64,000 nucleotides of DNA, from assembly GCF_009709575.1 (NCBI RefSeq), contig NZ_WIXO01000001.1, positions 3,226,001 through 3,290,000 of the forward strand, in the 5' to 3' direction. A program made the position numbers and the translations under genes. The DNA is from Streptomyces taklimakanensis (lineage in GTDB: Bacteria > Actinomycetota > Actinomycetes > Streptomycetales > Streptomycetaceae). Positions 41,353-49,982 of the stretch are shown here, piece by piece (the stretch's first letter is position 1; the number at the start of each line of letters is the position of its first letter). Below the pieces are notes generated by a model that was given only the letters and a program-made list of their open reading frames with translations, did no database searches and had not been told where the DNA came from.

Positions 41353-42678
41353 TCAGTAGCCGCGCCCGCTGACACCGATGGACACCGTCGCGTCCGGCCC
41401 CGGCGGGTCGATCGCGGAGGAGGAGATGCACACGCAGTACGACGCGCAGTCCAGCGGCCGGAACGAGGGCGGGGCGCCGTCCCGGCCGAACACGTTGGGC
41501 GCCGTCCGGCACTCGCCGCCGCACTCCAGCACCGCCCGGCCCACCTGCCCGTCGATCGTCACCACCCCACCAGGCGGGACGTAGTCGATCGTGTACTCCG
41601 AATGCGGCCCACAGCGGTTGATGTCCGCAACCTGGTCGCACGGCAGCCCCTCCAGCGCCCCGGCCTTCTCGTAGAAGGCGACCGTGACGCCCCGCAGTTC
41701 GTTGGCGCCGGCCCGGACGGTGATCATCGGCACGTCCGTTGACCACTGCGGGCGGTCCGACAGGTCCAGGTCGTAGCAGTCGCGCTCCACCGCCAGCGGC
41801 AGACAGAAACACGTCTCCGGCAGCGCCGGGGAAGGGGGCGCCGGCGGCGCGCACCCGGGATCCGCGCACGGCGACTCCGGGTCGAAACACTCCGCGTGCG
41901 GGCACGGGCCGGCACAGGCCGGGTCGCTGCTGCCCGACACGCACCACGTGATGCACGCGTCGCTGTCGTCCAGAGGCAGCGCCACGTCCATGAGCGGGAT
42001 CGTGTCCGTCCACGGCCACGGCGTCGCGGCCACCAGCGTGAACTCCACCGTCACGATGTCCGCGCCCGACGCGCACCGCCCGGCCTGGCAATCCCCGCTC
42101 CCTACCCGGCCCGTCACCGTCGGCCCGGACACCAGCGACACCCGCCGGTAGGTGCGCCGGTAGCGGTCGTTGAACTCCTCCGCCGTCATGTCCTCGCCGG
42201 GGCAGCAGGTGTAGAGGGTCATGCAGTCCCCGCCACACCCCGCGCCCGTGCAGCCCTGCAAGGTCTCCGCCAGCCAGTGCAGCCCGTAGCCGACACTGCA
42301 ACAGGTCAGGCCCAAGAGGATGCCGCTGACGGTGATCGTGCGGGGCCGTGCCCGCGCCGGCCCGATGGCGCCGCCCCCCACCACCGCGTTCGTCACCGTC
42401 CGCGTCACCGGATAGTCGTCTACGCCCTCCACGGCCAGCGGCAGGAACCCCAGGAAATCCCCGGACTCGGGAATGTCGGGGTCGTACCAGGGGGCGGGAC
42501 TGTCGGGGTCGTCCGCCGTGGTGTACTCCGGCTGGTCCAGGACGTCCGCGGTGAGGGTGGCACAGGTACAGATATCGGAGCCGCTGGTCAGAGGCGACCC
42601 CATCGACTCCAGATACGCAGCCAGGCGGGCCGTGTTCGCGACCTCGTTGGATCCGATGGCGATGTAGTCGCTGAGCAA
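41353..42678 (-). CDS. Dit-like distal tail/minor tail protein, 441 aa
   Basis: TTG 42678 is preferred: AGAGGTG lies five bases upstream and the longer frame runs through the late motif. The N-terminus reads LSDYIAIGSNEVANTARLAA. The body has RPRTITVSGILLGLTCCSVGYGLHW, typical of the Streptomyces phage tail component encoded after the tape measure, and it carries more than 20 Cys, unusual for a tail protein. The end, PPSFRPLDCASYCVCISSS, is also Cys-rich. Confidence 0.72.
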   Translation of the reverse strand: MLSDYIAIGSNEVANTARLAAYLESMGSPLTSGSDICTCATLTADVLDQPEYTTADDPDSPAPWYDPDIPESGDFLGFLPLAVEGVDDYPVTRTVTNAVVGGGAIGPARARPRTITVSGILLGLTCCSVGYGLHWLAETLQGCTGAGCGGDCMTLYTCCPGEDMTAEEFNDRYRRTYRRVSLVSGPTVTGRVGSGDCQAGRCASGADIVTVEFTLVAATPWPWTDTIPLMDVALPLDDSDACITWCVSGSSDPACAGPCPHAECFDPESPCADPGCAPPAPPSPALPETCFCLPLAVERDCYDLDLSDRPQWSTDVPMITVRAGANELRGVTVAFYEKAGALEGLPCDQVADINRCGPHSEYTIDYVPPGGVVTIDGQVGRAVLECGGECRTAPNVFGRDGAPPSFRPLDCASYCVCISSSAIDPPGPDATVSIGVSGRGY

Positions 42679-42718
42679 GAGGCACCTCTGCGTGGTCTGG
42701 GCACGGCCGGCCTGCCGC

Positions 42719-42755
42719 GTCCGGCCCACAACCAGCGACACACCCTCTCAGGGTA
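42719..42755 (-). promoter_or_regulatory. late motif copy 3
   Basis: Core GTCGCTGGTTGTGGGCC (42719-42739) downstream of TACCCT (42750-42755). Confidence 0.6.
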
Positions 42756-42781
42756 CGGCGCGCACCGGGTCCGCCCGCCCG

Positions 42782-45700
42782 TCAGGCGATACCCACCTGC
42801 GCCAGCCGGCGCAGCACCAGACGCGCGGTCGCCTCCGCATCCTCCGACGCGGTCACGTTGAACGTGACATTCACCCCCGCCGCCGCGGGCCGGCTTCCGC
42901 CACCCGCACCGGACGACGGCGCCTTACCGGCGAGAACGCTCAGCAGCCCCGACTCCTGCGCCAGATCACGGGCCCGCTGCGGCCGGGTCAGGGGAATGAC
43001 GACCTCCGGCCCGGCCTCACCGACCACGGCCAGCGTCGGGCCGGTGACGATCGCGCCGTTGGCCAGGAAGGGGATGTAGTCCCGGACGGCGGACGGGATA
43101 CTGCTGCGGACCCGGCCCATGATCCGGCCGCCGATGTCGCCCACTGCGGCGAGGATCGCATCCCCCAGGCCGGCGAACTTGGCCGCGATGCTGGCCATGA
43201 GGTCACCGGCCGCCGACAGGGCGGAGCCGGTGGCATCCGAGATCGCGCCGCCGAGCCGCCGCCCCAAGTCCCCCACCGCCCGCGCCGCCTTCCCCGGCAT
43301 CTCCCCGAACCGGGCGATGACGTTGCTCACCATCGTGACCACGGTGTTGATCACCGAGCCCGGCATCCGCGCGAACCACCTGATGATGCCGTTGATCAGG
43401 TCCGGGATGATGCTGTTGCCGACCAGGACGTTGTAGAGGTCTTTGAACCATCCGATCACTGTGCCGACCATGCTCGCGACCACGCCGACCACGGCCGTCA
43501 CGGTCGTCATCAACAGCTTCAGCCCGCCGACGATCAGTTGCAGCATCGGCAGGACGACACCCAAGTTGACCCAGCCCAGAACGATCGTTCCGAAACGCAG
43601 CAGCGGAGGCAGGAGCTGCTGCAGCACGGGCAGGAACTCTTGCAGGGGGCCCAGGAGGGAGACGGCCAGGTCCACGACCTGGGGGAGGATCGCGATCAGC
43701 GGCTGGAGCGCCACCATCGCCAGGTCCAGGATCATCGGCAGCAGCGGCGTGAGCGTCGTCAGAAGCTGCGTGAAAGCCGGCAGCAACCCTTCGATCAGTT
43801 GCGGGATGAGCGCCACGATCGGCGGAAGGAGCTGTTGGAGGGCCTGGAGCCCGAGCTGGACCAGGAGCGGCAGCAGCGGCATCACGGCCGTGAGGATCTG
43901 CTGAAACGCGGGCAGCAACCCTTCGATCAGTTGCGGGATGAGCGCCAGGATCGGCGGTAGCAACTGTTGGAGGGCCGTGCCGAGCTGCTGGCCCATCACC
44001 GCCACCAGCGGCAGCGTCGCCGCGGCCACCTGCCCGAACAGCGCGGCGATCTGCGGCAGCACCGGCGCCAGGGACGCGGCGAACGCCTCCACCACCGGCC
44101 CCAGCACACTGGCCAGCGCCTGCAGAGCCGGGGCGAGGACCGCCCCCAGCGTCGCGGCGATCTGCCCGGCCAGAGGCAGGAGCGGCGTCAGCGCCGTGCC
44201 CAGCGCGCCCAGCGCGGACCCCAGCGGCTCCAGGGCCGGGCCCAGCTCGGACAGCCCGACGGCGAGCCCGAACGTCAACGCCTGTAGCCCCGGCATCATC
44301 GCCTGGAGAGCCGTGCCGAGCTGTGCCAGGAGCCTGGTCAGGGTCGGGCCCGCCACCTGGACGATCGGCACGAACGCCGGCGCCAACGCGCCGACCTGTT
44401 TGACCAGTTCGGTGATCACCGGACTGAGCGCGGACCCGACTTCCCCCAGCGTGCGGAAGATGTTGACGAGGGATGCCTGCCCGGCGTCGCTCTCCAAGAA
44501 CCTCGCGGCCCGGCCCGTGACCTGGGAGAACACGCCCAGAATGTCGCCGCCTGCCGTGCGGGCCGCATCCAGGACGCTGTCGAAGATCGACCCCAAGTTC
44601 TCCAGGACCGTGCCGAGCTGCCGGAATGTGCTAAGTGCCTGCTCCACCCACGCCACGGCCCGCCCGTCGGAGGCGATCTGCTCCATGAACGCGCCGAGCT
44701 GCTCGCCCCGCGCGGCCAGCGCATCCCCCAGCCGCTCCCCGAACGCCGTCTGGATCGCCGCAGCCAGGTCGGTGAACCCCTCCACCGCCGGCACCAACCC
44801 GGCCGTGAGGCCCTTGGTGACCTGCTGCGTGCCCGCGAGGATGGCCTCGACGTCTTTCACCCCGCGCGCCGAGGCGACGAACTTGGCCACCTCCGCAGTT
44901 GCCGCGCCGAACTGGCCGGCGACCCCCGACAGGCCCTTGCGCAGCGGCCCGCCCAACGCTTTGGCGGTCTTCCTGATCTGCCCCTCAAGGGGCTCGAAGA
45001 ACGCCGCTTGGACCTCGCTCCGCAGCTCCTCGAACGCGGGCTTGAGGCTGCGTACCTCCCACGCCGCCGCACGCGCCGCCGACGGTAGGCCGTCCAACTC
45101 CTTCTTGAACTTCTTCAGGTCTTCCGTCAGCGCGGCCTTGAACGCGTCGCCCACGCCCATCAGCGCCAGCTTCAACGCGCCGAACGCTACGACCGCACCC
45201 GTGATCGCGGCCGGGAGCGCGGCCACGATCCCGGCCGCCGGCGCCAGAGCCGCCACCAGGGTGACGATCTGCCCGGCCGCCGTCGCAGCCGCGGCCCCCA
45301 AAAGCCCGATCGCGGACGTCAGCGCGGCCGTGCCCCCCACGATCCGCAGCGCCGACCTCAGAGAGCCCAGCGCCCCCGCCAGGCGGTTCGTGGAATCGGG
45401 GTCGGCGTCCACCTGCGCCGTGACCGGGGGAGGCCGGTGCGCCCGGATCCGGGCGTCGAAGTCGTCCAGGTCGGGGACGACCCGGATGGAGACCTCCTCA
45501 CCGGCGAGCGCGGCCCGAAGCCTGACCATGAAGTCGGACAGGTCCGGCGCGACGGGGATATCCAGGGAGTCGATGTGCCGAAGACCGTTGAGGAGTTGCG
45601 CATCGAACCGGCTGAGGTCCGGTTCGATCCTGACGCTGACGGCACGTCGCAACGCGCGCTGGATGTCCTGCCGGATCGTGTTGCCGACCCCGCGGGCACC

Positions 45701-45814
45701 GCGCTCCAGGGACTCCTTGATCCGCCGGCCCAGGGCGAACGCGTCGGCCTGCACACCGGTGTCGTCGAGGGTGATGCGGATCCGCGCCCCTCCGACGACG
45801 TCGTCGTCGGCCAC
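42782..45814 (-). CDS. tape measure protein
   Basis: A 1010-aa protein that sets tail length. The N-terminus has helical repeats (LGRRIKESLERGARGVGN). The centre has several hydrophobic segments and a run of near-identical units LLPPILALIPQLIEGLLPAF. The C-terminus has the usual PSAVRDYIPFLANGAIVTGPT then EAGPEVVIPL end of actinophage tape measures. GTG 45814 follows GAAGGGG. Large plus-strand frames opposite it are antisense shadows. Confidence 0.93.
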   Translation of the reverse strand: MADDDVVGGARIRITLDDTGVQADAFALGRRIKESLERGARGVGNTIRQDIQRALRRAVSVRIEPDLSRFDAQLLNGLRHIDSLDIPVAPDLSDFMVRLRAALAGEEVSIRVVPDLDDFDARIRAHRPPPVTAQVDADPDSTNRLAGALGSLRSALRIVGGTAALTSAIGLLGAAAATAAGQIVTLVAALAPAAGIVAALPAAITGAVVAFGALKLALMGVGDAFKAALTEDLKKFKKELDGLPSAARAAAWEVRSLKPAFEELRSEVQAAFFEPLEGQIRKTAKALGGPLRKGLSGVAGQFGAATAEVAKFVASARGVKDVEAILAGTQQVTKGLTAGLVPAVEGFTDLAAAIQTAFGERLGDALAARGEQLGAFMEQIASDGRAVAWVEQALSTFRQLGTVLENLGSIFDSVLDAARTAGGDILGVFSQVTGRAARFLESDAGQASLVNIFRTLGEVGSALSPVITELVKQVGALAPAFVPIVQVAGPTLTRLLAQLGTALQAMMPGLQALTFGLAVGLSELGPALEPLGSALGALGTALTPLLPLAGQIAATLGAVLAPALQALASVLGPVVEAFAASLAPVLPQIAALFGQVAAATLPLVAVMGQQLGTALQQLLPPILALIPQLIEGLLPAFQQILTAVMPLLPLLVQLGLQALQQLLPPIVALIPQLIEGLLPAFTQLLTTLTPLLPMILDLAMVALQPLIAILPQVVDLAVSLLGPLQEFLPVLQQLLPPLLRFGTIVLGWVNLGVVLPMLQLIVGGLKLLMTTVTAVVGVVASMVGTVIGWFKDLYNVLVGNSIIPDLINGIIRWFARMPGSVINTVVTMVSNVIARFGEMPGKAARAVGDLGRRLGGAISDATGSALSAAGDLMASIAAKFAGLGDAILAAVGDIGGRIMGRVRSSIPSAVRDYIPFLANGAIVTGPTLAVVGEAGPEVVIPLTRPQRARDLAQESGLLSVLAGKAPSSGAGGGSRPAAAGVNVTFNVTASEDAEATARLVLRRLAQVGIA

Positions 45815-45841
45815 TGGACAACCCCTTCACGCAAGCGGGTT

Positions 45842-45875
45842 GCCCGGCCCAGAACCAGCGGCATCTACAAGGCTA
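45842..45875 (-). promoter_or_regulatory. late motif copy 4
   Basis: Core GCCGCTGGTTCTGGGCC (45842-45862) downstream of TAGCCT (45870-45875), upstream of the tape measure. Confidence 0.6.
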
Positions 45876-46528
45876 TCGGCCAGATGTTCGACCGTGCTGG
45901 AGCATGCTGTCCTCCGCGGAGACCTGCTGCGCGAGCCTCATCGCCTGCGACCGTGTCATCACACCGGCCTGCGGCGTCCTCGGCCGTCGCGCGCCCTTCG
46001 GCGGCGCATACAGCCGCGCCCGGTTCCGTGCCCGCTCCGCGTCGTCCTCCGCCGCCGCATCCATCTGCGCCTCAGCCGCAGACAGCATCCGCCTCAGCGG
46101 CCACGTGTGCGGGTCGACGCCTTGGAGCGCGAGGTGCCCGTCCCACGCGTCCCAGCCCTCGGCGATGCTGGCGCAGAGGCGGGCGACGACGTAGGAGGGC
46201 GGCCACCTCCGTACAGCTCGACCACCCACTCCAGCAGCTCGACGTGCACCCGGTCGGGCAGGCGCATGCCGGTGAACTCCTCCGCCGACTCCGGCAGCAT
46301 GAACCGGGCGAGGAAGGATCGGGTCGCGGCCGACGCCTCCCGCAGCGTCTCCGGGTCCGTTCCGGCGAGATCCTCCGTGTCGACGCTGAGGCGCCGGTGT
46401 ACCTCCTGCATCTCGGCGTAGGCGTCGATGAACTCGTCGCCCATGACCTCCGGCAGGAACAGCAGTCTGTGGTCGCCGATCTCGGCGACGTGCGGCTCGA
46501 CGTTGAGCGCGATCTTCTTGGTGGCCAC
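45873..46528 (-). CDS. tail assembly chaperone, frameshifted long form (G-T-like)
   Basis: A -1 shift near 46196-46198, at CGC-CCT-CCT just after YGGGR, would join the short form to an open frame. That frame reads SYVVARLCASIAEGWDAWDG, GVDPHTWPLRRMLSAAEAQM and ends at 45873, giving about 218 aa. The second frame has normal coding character and no good start of its own. The site is not the classic X-XXY-YYZ heptamer, so the exact slip is inferred. Confidence 0.72.
46094..46528 (-). CDS. tail assembly chaperone, short form (G-like)
   Basis: A 144-aa protein from GTG 46528 (MATKKIALNVEPHVAEIGDH). It has EVMGDEFIDAYAEMQEVHRRL and LLEWVVELYGGGRP, after which the zero frame degrades into low-complexity Thr/Ser/Pro/Arg. 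That is the signature of a chaperone whose real C-terminus is made by frameshifting. It lies directly before the tape measure gene. Confidence 0.8.
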   Translation of the reverse strand: MATKKIALNVEPHVAEIGDHRLLFLPEVMGDEFIDAYAEMQEVHRRLSVDTEDLAGTDPETLREASAATRSFLARFMLPESAEEFTGMRLPDRVHVELLEWVVELYGGGRPPTSSPASAPASPRAGTRGTGTSRSKASTRTRGR

Positions 46529-46556
46529 CCGGCACTCTCCCCGGTCAGCGCGTTCG

Positions 46557-46595
46557 GCCCGGCCCACAACCAGCGGCGTCCCCGCAACGAGGCTA
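46557..46595 (-). promoter_or_regulatory. late motif copy 5
   Basis: Core GCCGCTGGTTGTGGGCC (46557-46577) downstream of TAGCCT (46590-46595), before the tail chaperone gene. Confidence 0.6.
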
Positions 46596-46706
46596 TCCGC
46601 CGAGCCCGCGCCCTTCGGGGACCTCGCGGTACGGCAGCAGCCCCGCCCAGGACGCTGGGCGGGGCCACGTCGCCCGGCGGGCCCGTCACTGCCCACCGGT
46701 CCCCTC

Positions 46707-47090
46707 CTACAGCACCTCGCGCAGCGCCCTGGAGAGGAAGTCGTTCGCATCCGTGCCCGGATGGTGCACGATCTTCGCGAACACCGTCCGGCCTCCCATC
46801 TGGAACCGCAGTGCCCTCGCCCGGCGAGGGCGGATGATGTGCGGCCGGGTGCCGTTGACGACGTACACGGTCGCCGGATGGTTGGAGATCACCGACCCGG
46901 TCAGGCCGCGCGGCCCGCGCCCGACCTCGGTGGTGATGTAGCGGCCCATGCTGCCAGGGGCCAACTGGCGGGCCCTGGCAGCGACCCGCTCGGTACGGCG
47001 CCGCAGGTTCCGCTCCACCAGCCCGCCCGGCAAGCGAAGCAGCCGCTCCAGCCGGGACCGCTCGATCGTGACGGACACGTCCATGCTCAT
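46707..47090 (-). CDS. HK97 gp10-like neck/tail completion protein, 127 aa
   Basis: MDVSVTIERSRLERLLRLPG, then RRRTERVAARARQLAPGSMG, GLTGSVISNHPATVYVVNG and HPGTDANDFLSRALREV. This matches the gp10-type minor protein of the head-tail joint. ATGA overlap with the upstream gene. Confidence 0.78.
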   Translation of the reverse strand: MSMDVSVTIERSRLERLLRLPGGLVERNLRRRTERVAARARQLAPGSMGRYITTEVGRGPRGLTGSVISNHPATVYVVNGTRPHIIRPRRARALRFQMGGRTVFAKIVHHPGTDANDFLSRALREVL

Positions 47091-47677
47091 GAGTCCTCCA
47101 ACGGGGGGCACGGGGCGCATCCGGGCAGGGCCACGGTCACGCGCTGCTCGATCCCGACACAGCCGCCCTCGGGGCCGATGGTGCGCTGCTGCCCGAGGAC
47201 GAACCGCCGTCCACGCCGGCCGCCGCCGGTGTACGGCAGACAGCACAGCAACGCGTTGAACACCGTCGCGGCGTCGATGTGCAGTGTGCGCGCTGCCGCC
47301 GCCTGCTCCTCACACGACGGCGGACAGCCCTCCTCACTCGGATACGGGGCGCACCGCAGCAGCGTCACGACCAACTCGACCGCGGTCACCGGCGGCGGCA
47401 CGCACTCGCGGAGGTCCCGCACCTGCTGGTCCTCGACCGGGAACGACGTCGACGGGTAGATACGCGCCACGTGTACGGAGAGCTGCCCGCCGACCTCGTC
47501 GCCGGAGCAGGGATCCTCGCAGCCATCCCACGCCGGTTGCCCCGGCACGACACACACCCGGCACGTCGGACAGCCGGGGTAGTCGTCGACCTCCATCGCG
47601 GTGCGGTCCAGCGCCTCGCAGACGCAGCCGAGAACAGCCTCGGCGAGGTCGTGAATCGCAAGCGGAGTCAGGGCCAC
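47087..47677 (-). CDS. head-tail connector or stopper, Cys-rich, 196 aa
   Basis: Lies between the adaptor and gp10-like genes. AEAVLGCVCEALDRTAMEVD, CPTCRVCVVPGQPAWDGCED, and RTLHIDAATVFNALLCCLP. The position and fold pattern suggest a connector; about 17 Cys residues are unusual. GTG 47677 overlaps the previous gene. Confidence 0.65.
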   Translation of the reverse strand: MALTPLAIHDLAEAVLGCVCEALDRTAMEVDDYPGCPTCRVCVVPGQPAWDGCEDPCSGDEVGGQLSVHVARIYPSTSFPVEDQQVRDLRECVPPPVTAVELVVTLLRCAPYPSEEGCPPSCEEQAAAARTLHIDAATVFNALLCCLPYTGGGRRGRRFVLGQQRTIGPEGGCVGIEQRVTVALPGCAPCPPLEDS

Positions 47678-48474
47678 GTCGTCCTCCGCGGGCGCTTGAA
47701 ATCAGGCGAGTACACCCTGGAAGGCGACATCTGCCGGTAGGGGTTGACCGCGGTCAGCCACATGTCGACGAGTGGCAGCCCGGTCCGGCCCTCGGAGTAG
47801 ATCAGCGTCGGGTCGGCCATCTCCATCGTGACGCCCTGCCGATTGAGCCGGGTGAGGTTCTTCCGGTTGCTGCCGCACCCGCAGGAGTTCCCGCCACAGC
47901 CCTTGACGTAGTGGCACGTCAACTCGGACACCGCGGCGATCGCCGCCTCGTCCAGCGGAAGCCCGATCCGGTACGTCACGCAGAACGTGCCCGGCGCGTC
48001 ACACGGCGCCGCCATGTCCTGACAGGTCGGCCAGCACTCCCCGTCGGTACGGACCAGCAGATTCGCCGAGTCGACGCGGTACGCCTCCGGCACCAGCGGC
48101 TCCCCGTCGACCGTGACGTCGACGACGTCGTGGACCGGGCCCTCAAGGCGGACCTCGCACAACTCCCCGCAGGAGCAGTCCGACTTGCATCCGCACACCG
48201 ACGCGTTCCGCCACTGCCCGTCCGAGCCCAGGTACGGGATCCACGGGCCGACCGTGCCCCACCGCACCGCCAGCGGGTAGGAGTCCAAGCATGTCCGGCG
48301 GCACGGCCGGACCGTGAGCGGGCACGACGGCCCCCAGCGGCGGCCGGACAGCGCCCACAGGATGCTCGTGGCGACGCGCTGCCACCGCTCCACCTCGGCC
48401 GGGTCGGCATCCTCGGGCAGGTCACAGCACGAGGGGTCGATCGGCCACGGTTCGCACGGTCCGGGGTGCAGCAT
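47668..48474 (-). CDS. head-to-tail adaptor, Cys-rich, 268 aa
   Basis: CEPWPIDPSCC, then VERWQRVATSILWALSGRRW and CPLTVRPCRRTC, with IGLPLDEAAIAAVSELTCHY. Helical adaptor proteins of Streptomyces phages share this order. It carries about 19 Cys. ATG 48474 overlaps the previous stop by one base. Confidence 0.75.
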   Translation of the reverse strand: MLHPGPCEPWPIDPSCCDLPEDADPAEVERWQRVATSILWALSGRRWGPSCPLTVRPCRRTCLDSYPLAVRWGTVGPWIPYLGSDGQWRNASVCGCKSDCSCGELCEVRLEGPVHDVVDVTVDGEPLVPEAYRVDSANLLVRTDGECWPTCQDMAAPCDAPGTFCVTYRIGLPLDEAAIAAVSELTCHYVKGCGGNSCGCGSNRKNLTRLNRQGVTMEMADPTLIYSEGRTGLPLVDMWLTAVNPYRQMSPSRVYSPDFKRPRRTTWP

Positions 48475-49181
48475 CAGCGGCTCCCCGGCCGCTCGTAACG
48501 GCACGGCCGGGCGAAGCTGCGGCGGATCAGCGTCCCCACTGACCCGTTCGAGAAGCTGTCGGGCATCGTCGACAGGAACGGAATGTGTCGGGGGAAGTTC
48601 GGTCCGCGGTGCATGACCTTGACGTCCTCGACCTGCTCGCCGCCGAGGCCGTTGATCACGCCGTAGGCGGTCCGCTTGTGGAGGACGTCCAGGTGCGCGC
48701 CGGCGTCGAGGACGGCGAGCATCGCCTTCTTCTCCACCGGCAGCGGCACGTGCAGCTCATACGACAACAGGTCGGTGTGGCCGAGCGAGGTGAGCCAGTC
48801 ACGGGTCTCCCGCAGCCCCCGCAGGTACTTGCCGTTGCCGCGGGTGGCGTAGTACGCCTCGACCTGCCGCAGTGGCCCGCGGTGCAGCACCGGCATCTCC
48901 TCGACCGGGTCCATCACGAAGAAGTCGTCGTTGCACAGCAGGAACGTGCTGCTGACTTCCGGGTGCTCGCACGCCGCCCGCACCGCGGCCGTGGTGTTCT
49001 GGTACTTCGTCCCGTCCTGCACGGTGGGGATGTGCTCGACACCGGCGGCCCAGGTGGGCCGGTAGCCGACGATCCACACCCGCCGGTGCGGGAGGTTCGC
49101 CGCCCAGGACCGCAGCGCGTACCGCAGCGGCTGGTTGACGGACAACTCCCGCACCGGCACGACAATGTCTGGTGCCTCCAT
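48474..49181 (-). CDS. Stealth-like glycosyltransferase/phosphotransferase, 235 aa
   Basis: DIVVPVRELSVNQPLRYALR, then RVWIVGYRPTW, GTKYQNTTAAVRAACEH and FLLCNDDFFVMDPVEEMPVL. The layout (paired strands, then an NDD acidic motif) matches the CR1-CR2 part of Stealth-type sugar-phosphate or glycosyl transferases. It lies inside the virion operon directly after the major tail protein gene, so its target may be a tail protein or the host surface. The start is uncertain (ATG 49181 or GTG 49199). Confidence 0.68.
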   Translation of the reverse strand: MEAPDIVVPVRELSVNQPLRYALRSWAANLPHRRVWIVGYRPTWAAGVEHIPTVQDGTKYQNTTAAVRAACEHPEVSSTFLLCNDDFFVMDPVEEMPVLHRGPLRQVEAYYATRGNGKYLRGLRETRDWLTSLGHTDLLSYELHVPLPVEKKAMLAVLDAGAHLDVLHKRTAYGVINGLGGEQVEDVKVMHRGPNFPRHIPFLSTMPDSFSNGSVGTLIRRSFARPCRYERPGSR

Positions 49182-49183
49182 GG

Positions 49184-49885
49184 TCAGGACGCCAGGCACA
49201 TGTCGCCGAGGACCGGGGTGTAGTCACAGACCGGCTCGGGCGGCGCGGTGTTCGTGACGAACGTTCGGCGGTGGCAGTTCGACCCGAGCGGGGTGAGCAG
49301 CGGCCCCGGCGTACCGGCCGCGTCGACGGGCATGACGTCGTAGGGGCCGACACCCCAGCCGCCGCCGGAGCGGGTCGCGCCGGACAGCGTCAGCGACACC
49401 TGCTCCGACCCGATCTCCATGTCGCCGAGCATCCCGTTCGTCACCCACGGCAGCAGGAAGTAGACCCAGGCGCCGTCGCCGCCCTCGGCCTCGCAGACGT
49501 CCTCGCCGAGCACCTCCGCCCACAGCTCCAGAGCGAAACCGGTGTCGCACTTCACGGAGCAGTCGTCGAAGCCGATCGGCTGCCCGTCGTACCCGTAGAC
49601 GACGGGGTTGCCGGTGGTGATCTCGATGAACTCCGGCGACACCGAGAAGAAGTTCAGCTCGATGTCGTAGCCGCGGAAGCTGGGGCAGCCCCGCTTGAAG
49701 CCGCACACCCGCCCGTTCGCGGCCCGGTATTCGACGTCCTCGCCCTCTTCGATGTTCGGGTTCATCGACAGCGACGCGAAGCAATCGAACACGAACCCGT
49801 TGTCCTCGCCGCACACGGGCCGGCCGCACTGGTCCAGGCGGGTCACGCGGACGGTGTCGGCGTTGGCGATCAGGGGACAGCTCAT
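49184..49885 (-). CDS. major tail protein (tail tube), 233 aa
   Basis: SCPLIANADTVRVTRLDQCG, then FASLSMNPNIEEGEDVEYRA, FIEITTGNPVVYGYDGQPIG and WVYFLLPWVTNGML, a fold order typical of actinophage tail tube subunits. GGAGG precedes ATG 49885, and late motif copy 6 lies just upstream, suiting an abundant protein. Its place upstream of the connectors is unusual. Confidence 0.72.
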   Translation of the reverse strand: MSCPLIANADTVRVTRLDQCGRPVCGEDNGFVFDCFASLSMNPNIEEGEDVEYRAANGRVCGFKRGCPSFRGYDIELNFFSVSPEFIEITTGNPVVYGYDGQPIGFDDCSVKCDTGFALELWAEVLGEDVCEAEGGDGAWVYFLLPWVTNGMLGDMEIGSEQVSLTLSGATRSGGGWGVGPYDVMPVDAAGTPGPLLTPLGSNCHRRTFVTNTAPPEPVCDYTPVLGDMCLAS

Positions 49886-49910
49886 GCCGTGAACCTCCAA
49901 GTTCCTGGAG

Positions 49911-49946
49911 GCCCGGCCCAAAACCAGCGGCTCTCACATCAGTCTA
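49911..49946 (-). promoter_or_regulatory. late motif copy 6
   Basis: Core GCCGCTGGTTTTGGGCC (49911-49931) downstream of TAGACT (49941-49946), then the strong ribosome site of the tail tube gene. Confidence 0.68.
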
Positions 49947-49982
49947 TCCGCGCGGCTCTACCGGGGGCGGGGGCAGACGGGA

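Noticed and set aside
42692..46421. Long plus-strand frames opposite the tape measure gene
   Set aside because: They are antisense to a well-supported tape measure protein and have low-complexity Ser/Arg/Asp-rich translations.
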